DNA of 36,198 bases, from the NCBI GenBank assembly GCA_000708835.1, contig DF237702.1, forward strand, positions 1 to 36,198. Reading direction: 5' to 3'. The translations under genes and the position numbers were made by a program. Within the stretch, counting starts at the first letter, position 1; each line of letters opens with the position of its first letter. Positions 35,194-36,198 of the stretch are shown piece after piece. This DNA comes from Klebsormidium nitens (Eukaryota; Streptophyta; Klebsormidiophyceae; Klebsormidiales; Klebsormidiaceae). Below the pieces are notes generated by a model that searched no databases, was not told the DNA's origin, and saw only the letters and a program-made list of their open reading frames with translations.

Positions 35194-36198
35194 ATGGCTC
35201 CTCGAGGTTCGTCTGATGCTGATCCTGCTGCGAAAGATCCTTCGAACGAAGATCCTCCACCCCCTGCTGAGAATGGAGCCAACGATGATGGTGCTGACGT
35301 TCGAGATCCGATTCGAAGAGTCCAAGACAATCCTCTCTTCAATCCTGCTCAGATGAACATGGGTGGCCATGCATCAGCTCCTTCGTCTGGGTTTGATGCA
35401 CTTGCTTACCTCAATCTGATTCGGGCCTTGTCTTCGAACGGGTTTCCACCTGGTGCTTTCAGTCACGGTGCTTTCGCTCCTTTTCAGCCTCAGAAGCAGC
35501 ATGCAAGACCTCCTTCTGCAGAACAACAAGGCCACCAAGTTCCCCTCGCTGCGCAACCTGCTGCTGCTCAAGTTCATCCACCTGCGGCTGCTCCAGTTCA
35601 TCATGCAGAGGATGCTCCTGTTCAACAACCTGCTCTTGGCGCAGACTTCGCACCTGTTCTTGGAGGTGTTCTGCAGGAGATTAAGGGAGAGCTTTCGGAT
35701 CTGAGGAGCCAGGTTTAGAATACTGTCCAGCACTCCGTGCATGATGCTCTGGCGACTTCGTTTGAGAACAGGAAGCGCAAGGCGTACAAGTTCAAGAGCG
35801 AATCAGCCAAAAAGCACTACGCTCCTTTGGAAGAGACGCACATCAGGTTTTCTGCTGCACGCGCTACAACGTCTGAAGCCTTGGAGACTGGCGCAAGGAT
35901 GTCTCACGAGCACTTGGAGCGCGTTCAGGATCTCATCGACGAGGGTATGTCTTTCTTGGAAAGTCGCATGCAGTTCTATGAGATTGCTGATGCCGAGTCT
36001 TGGCCTGTTGCGATGAAGATGGAGGAAGAGGAACTTGTTCTGGATCTCTCTGAGGAGAAGAGGAAGAGGCTCAAGAAGGCCAAGGACGAAATCAAGGAGG
36101 AAGCACGCGAGAAGGCTCAGTCGAAGAAGAAGTCCTCTGTCCCTCCTAAGTTCCAGAATGGTCCCAATGTGACGATTGGGCTATGGTTAAGTCTAAGC
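35194..36198 (+). pseudogene. DIRS-like retroelement ORF1, amber-interrupted and cut by window end
   Basis: A frame from ATG 35194 is open to 36198 except for one TAG at 35716-35718, giving 174 aa, the stop, and at least 160 further codons to the window edge. The first part is Pro/Ala/Gln/His-rich (disordered). The part after the stop is helical and charged: KFKSESAKKHYAPLEE, then VQDLIDEGMSFLESRMQFYE, IADAESWP, LSEEKRKRLKKAKDEIKEEA and a Lys-rich end. This pattern (helix, LI.EG...L..R, ADkSe.GW, DEKrl.kAe, basic tail) resembles the ORF1 (Gag-like) protein of DIRS-type tyrosine-recombinase retrotransposons, as I recall it from animal and algal elements. Codons favour T-ending forms (GCT, CCT, CTT), unlike the GC-ending codons of the GC-rich neighbouring genes. 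The stop may be a disabling mutation or a suppressed amber codon. Confidence 0.5.

Overview
The window is nuclear DNA of a photosynthetic eukaryote. It carries plant-specific nuclear genes for plastid proteins (an ORANGE homologue and a TAP38/PPH1-type thylakoid phosphatase), a plant-type TDY MAP kinase, short introns, and GC-rich coding sequence separated by AT-richer spacers. A streptophyte green alga of the Klebsormidium kind is my best guess. This is inferred from gene content and texture, not from any database comparison.

Eight nuclear gene models could be built exon by exon, with reading frame kept across every junction. In order they are: a TDY-motif MAP kinase (+, 511 aa), a single-exon CPSF6-like RRM protein (-, 454 aa), a HAD-fold protein with a degenerate active site (+, 408 aa), a hinderin-like coiled-coil protein (-, 847 aa), a TMEM186 homologue (+, 352 aa), an SSP4-type CTD phosphatase (-, 518 aa), ORANGE (+, 392 aa) and TAP38/PPH1 (-, 393 aa). 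The models contain 43 introns, 41 of them GT-AG and two GC-AG. The genes alternate strictly in strand, giving three head-to-head promoter regions and four tail-to-tail spacers. All four tail-to-tail spacers share an unusual texture rich in CATGCATG, GCATGC and GATCGATC; the head-to-head regions do not.

The two edges are repeat territory. The left 2.6 kb has no convincing gene but holds a 345-bp MITE-like element with 32-bp terminal inverted repeats, and a stretch dense in GTAC/GGTACC. The right edge holds a second inverted-repeat element full of CCGGT, then two clusters of a degenerate GTCGCGG repeat enclosed by an inverted repeat, a TATA-like box, and the start of a retroelement ORF. That ORF resembles the ORF1 of DIRS-type elements. 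It is broken by one in-frame amber codon and runs off the window.

Themes: OR (carotenoid/plastid biogenesis) and TAP38 (LHCII dephosphorylation, state transitions) are plastid functions lying tail to tail. TMEM186 is a mitochondrial complex I assembly factor in animals. The CPSF6-like protein and the SSP4-type phosphatase act in RNA 3'-end formation and RNA polymerase II regulation. No clear new multi-gene system is present. The most unusual items are the HAD protein lacking its catalytic aspartate, the near-perfect hairpin in an ORANGE intron, the shared spacer texture, and the GTCGCGG promoter-like array.
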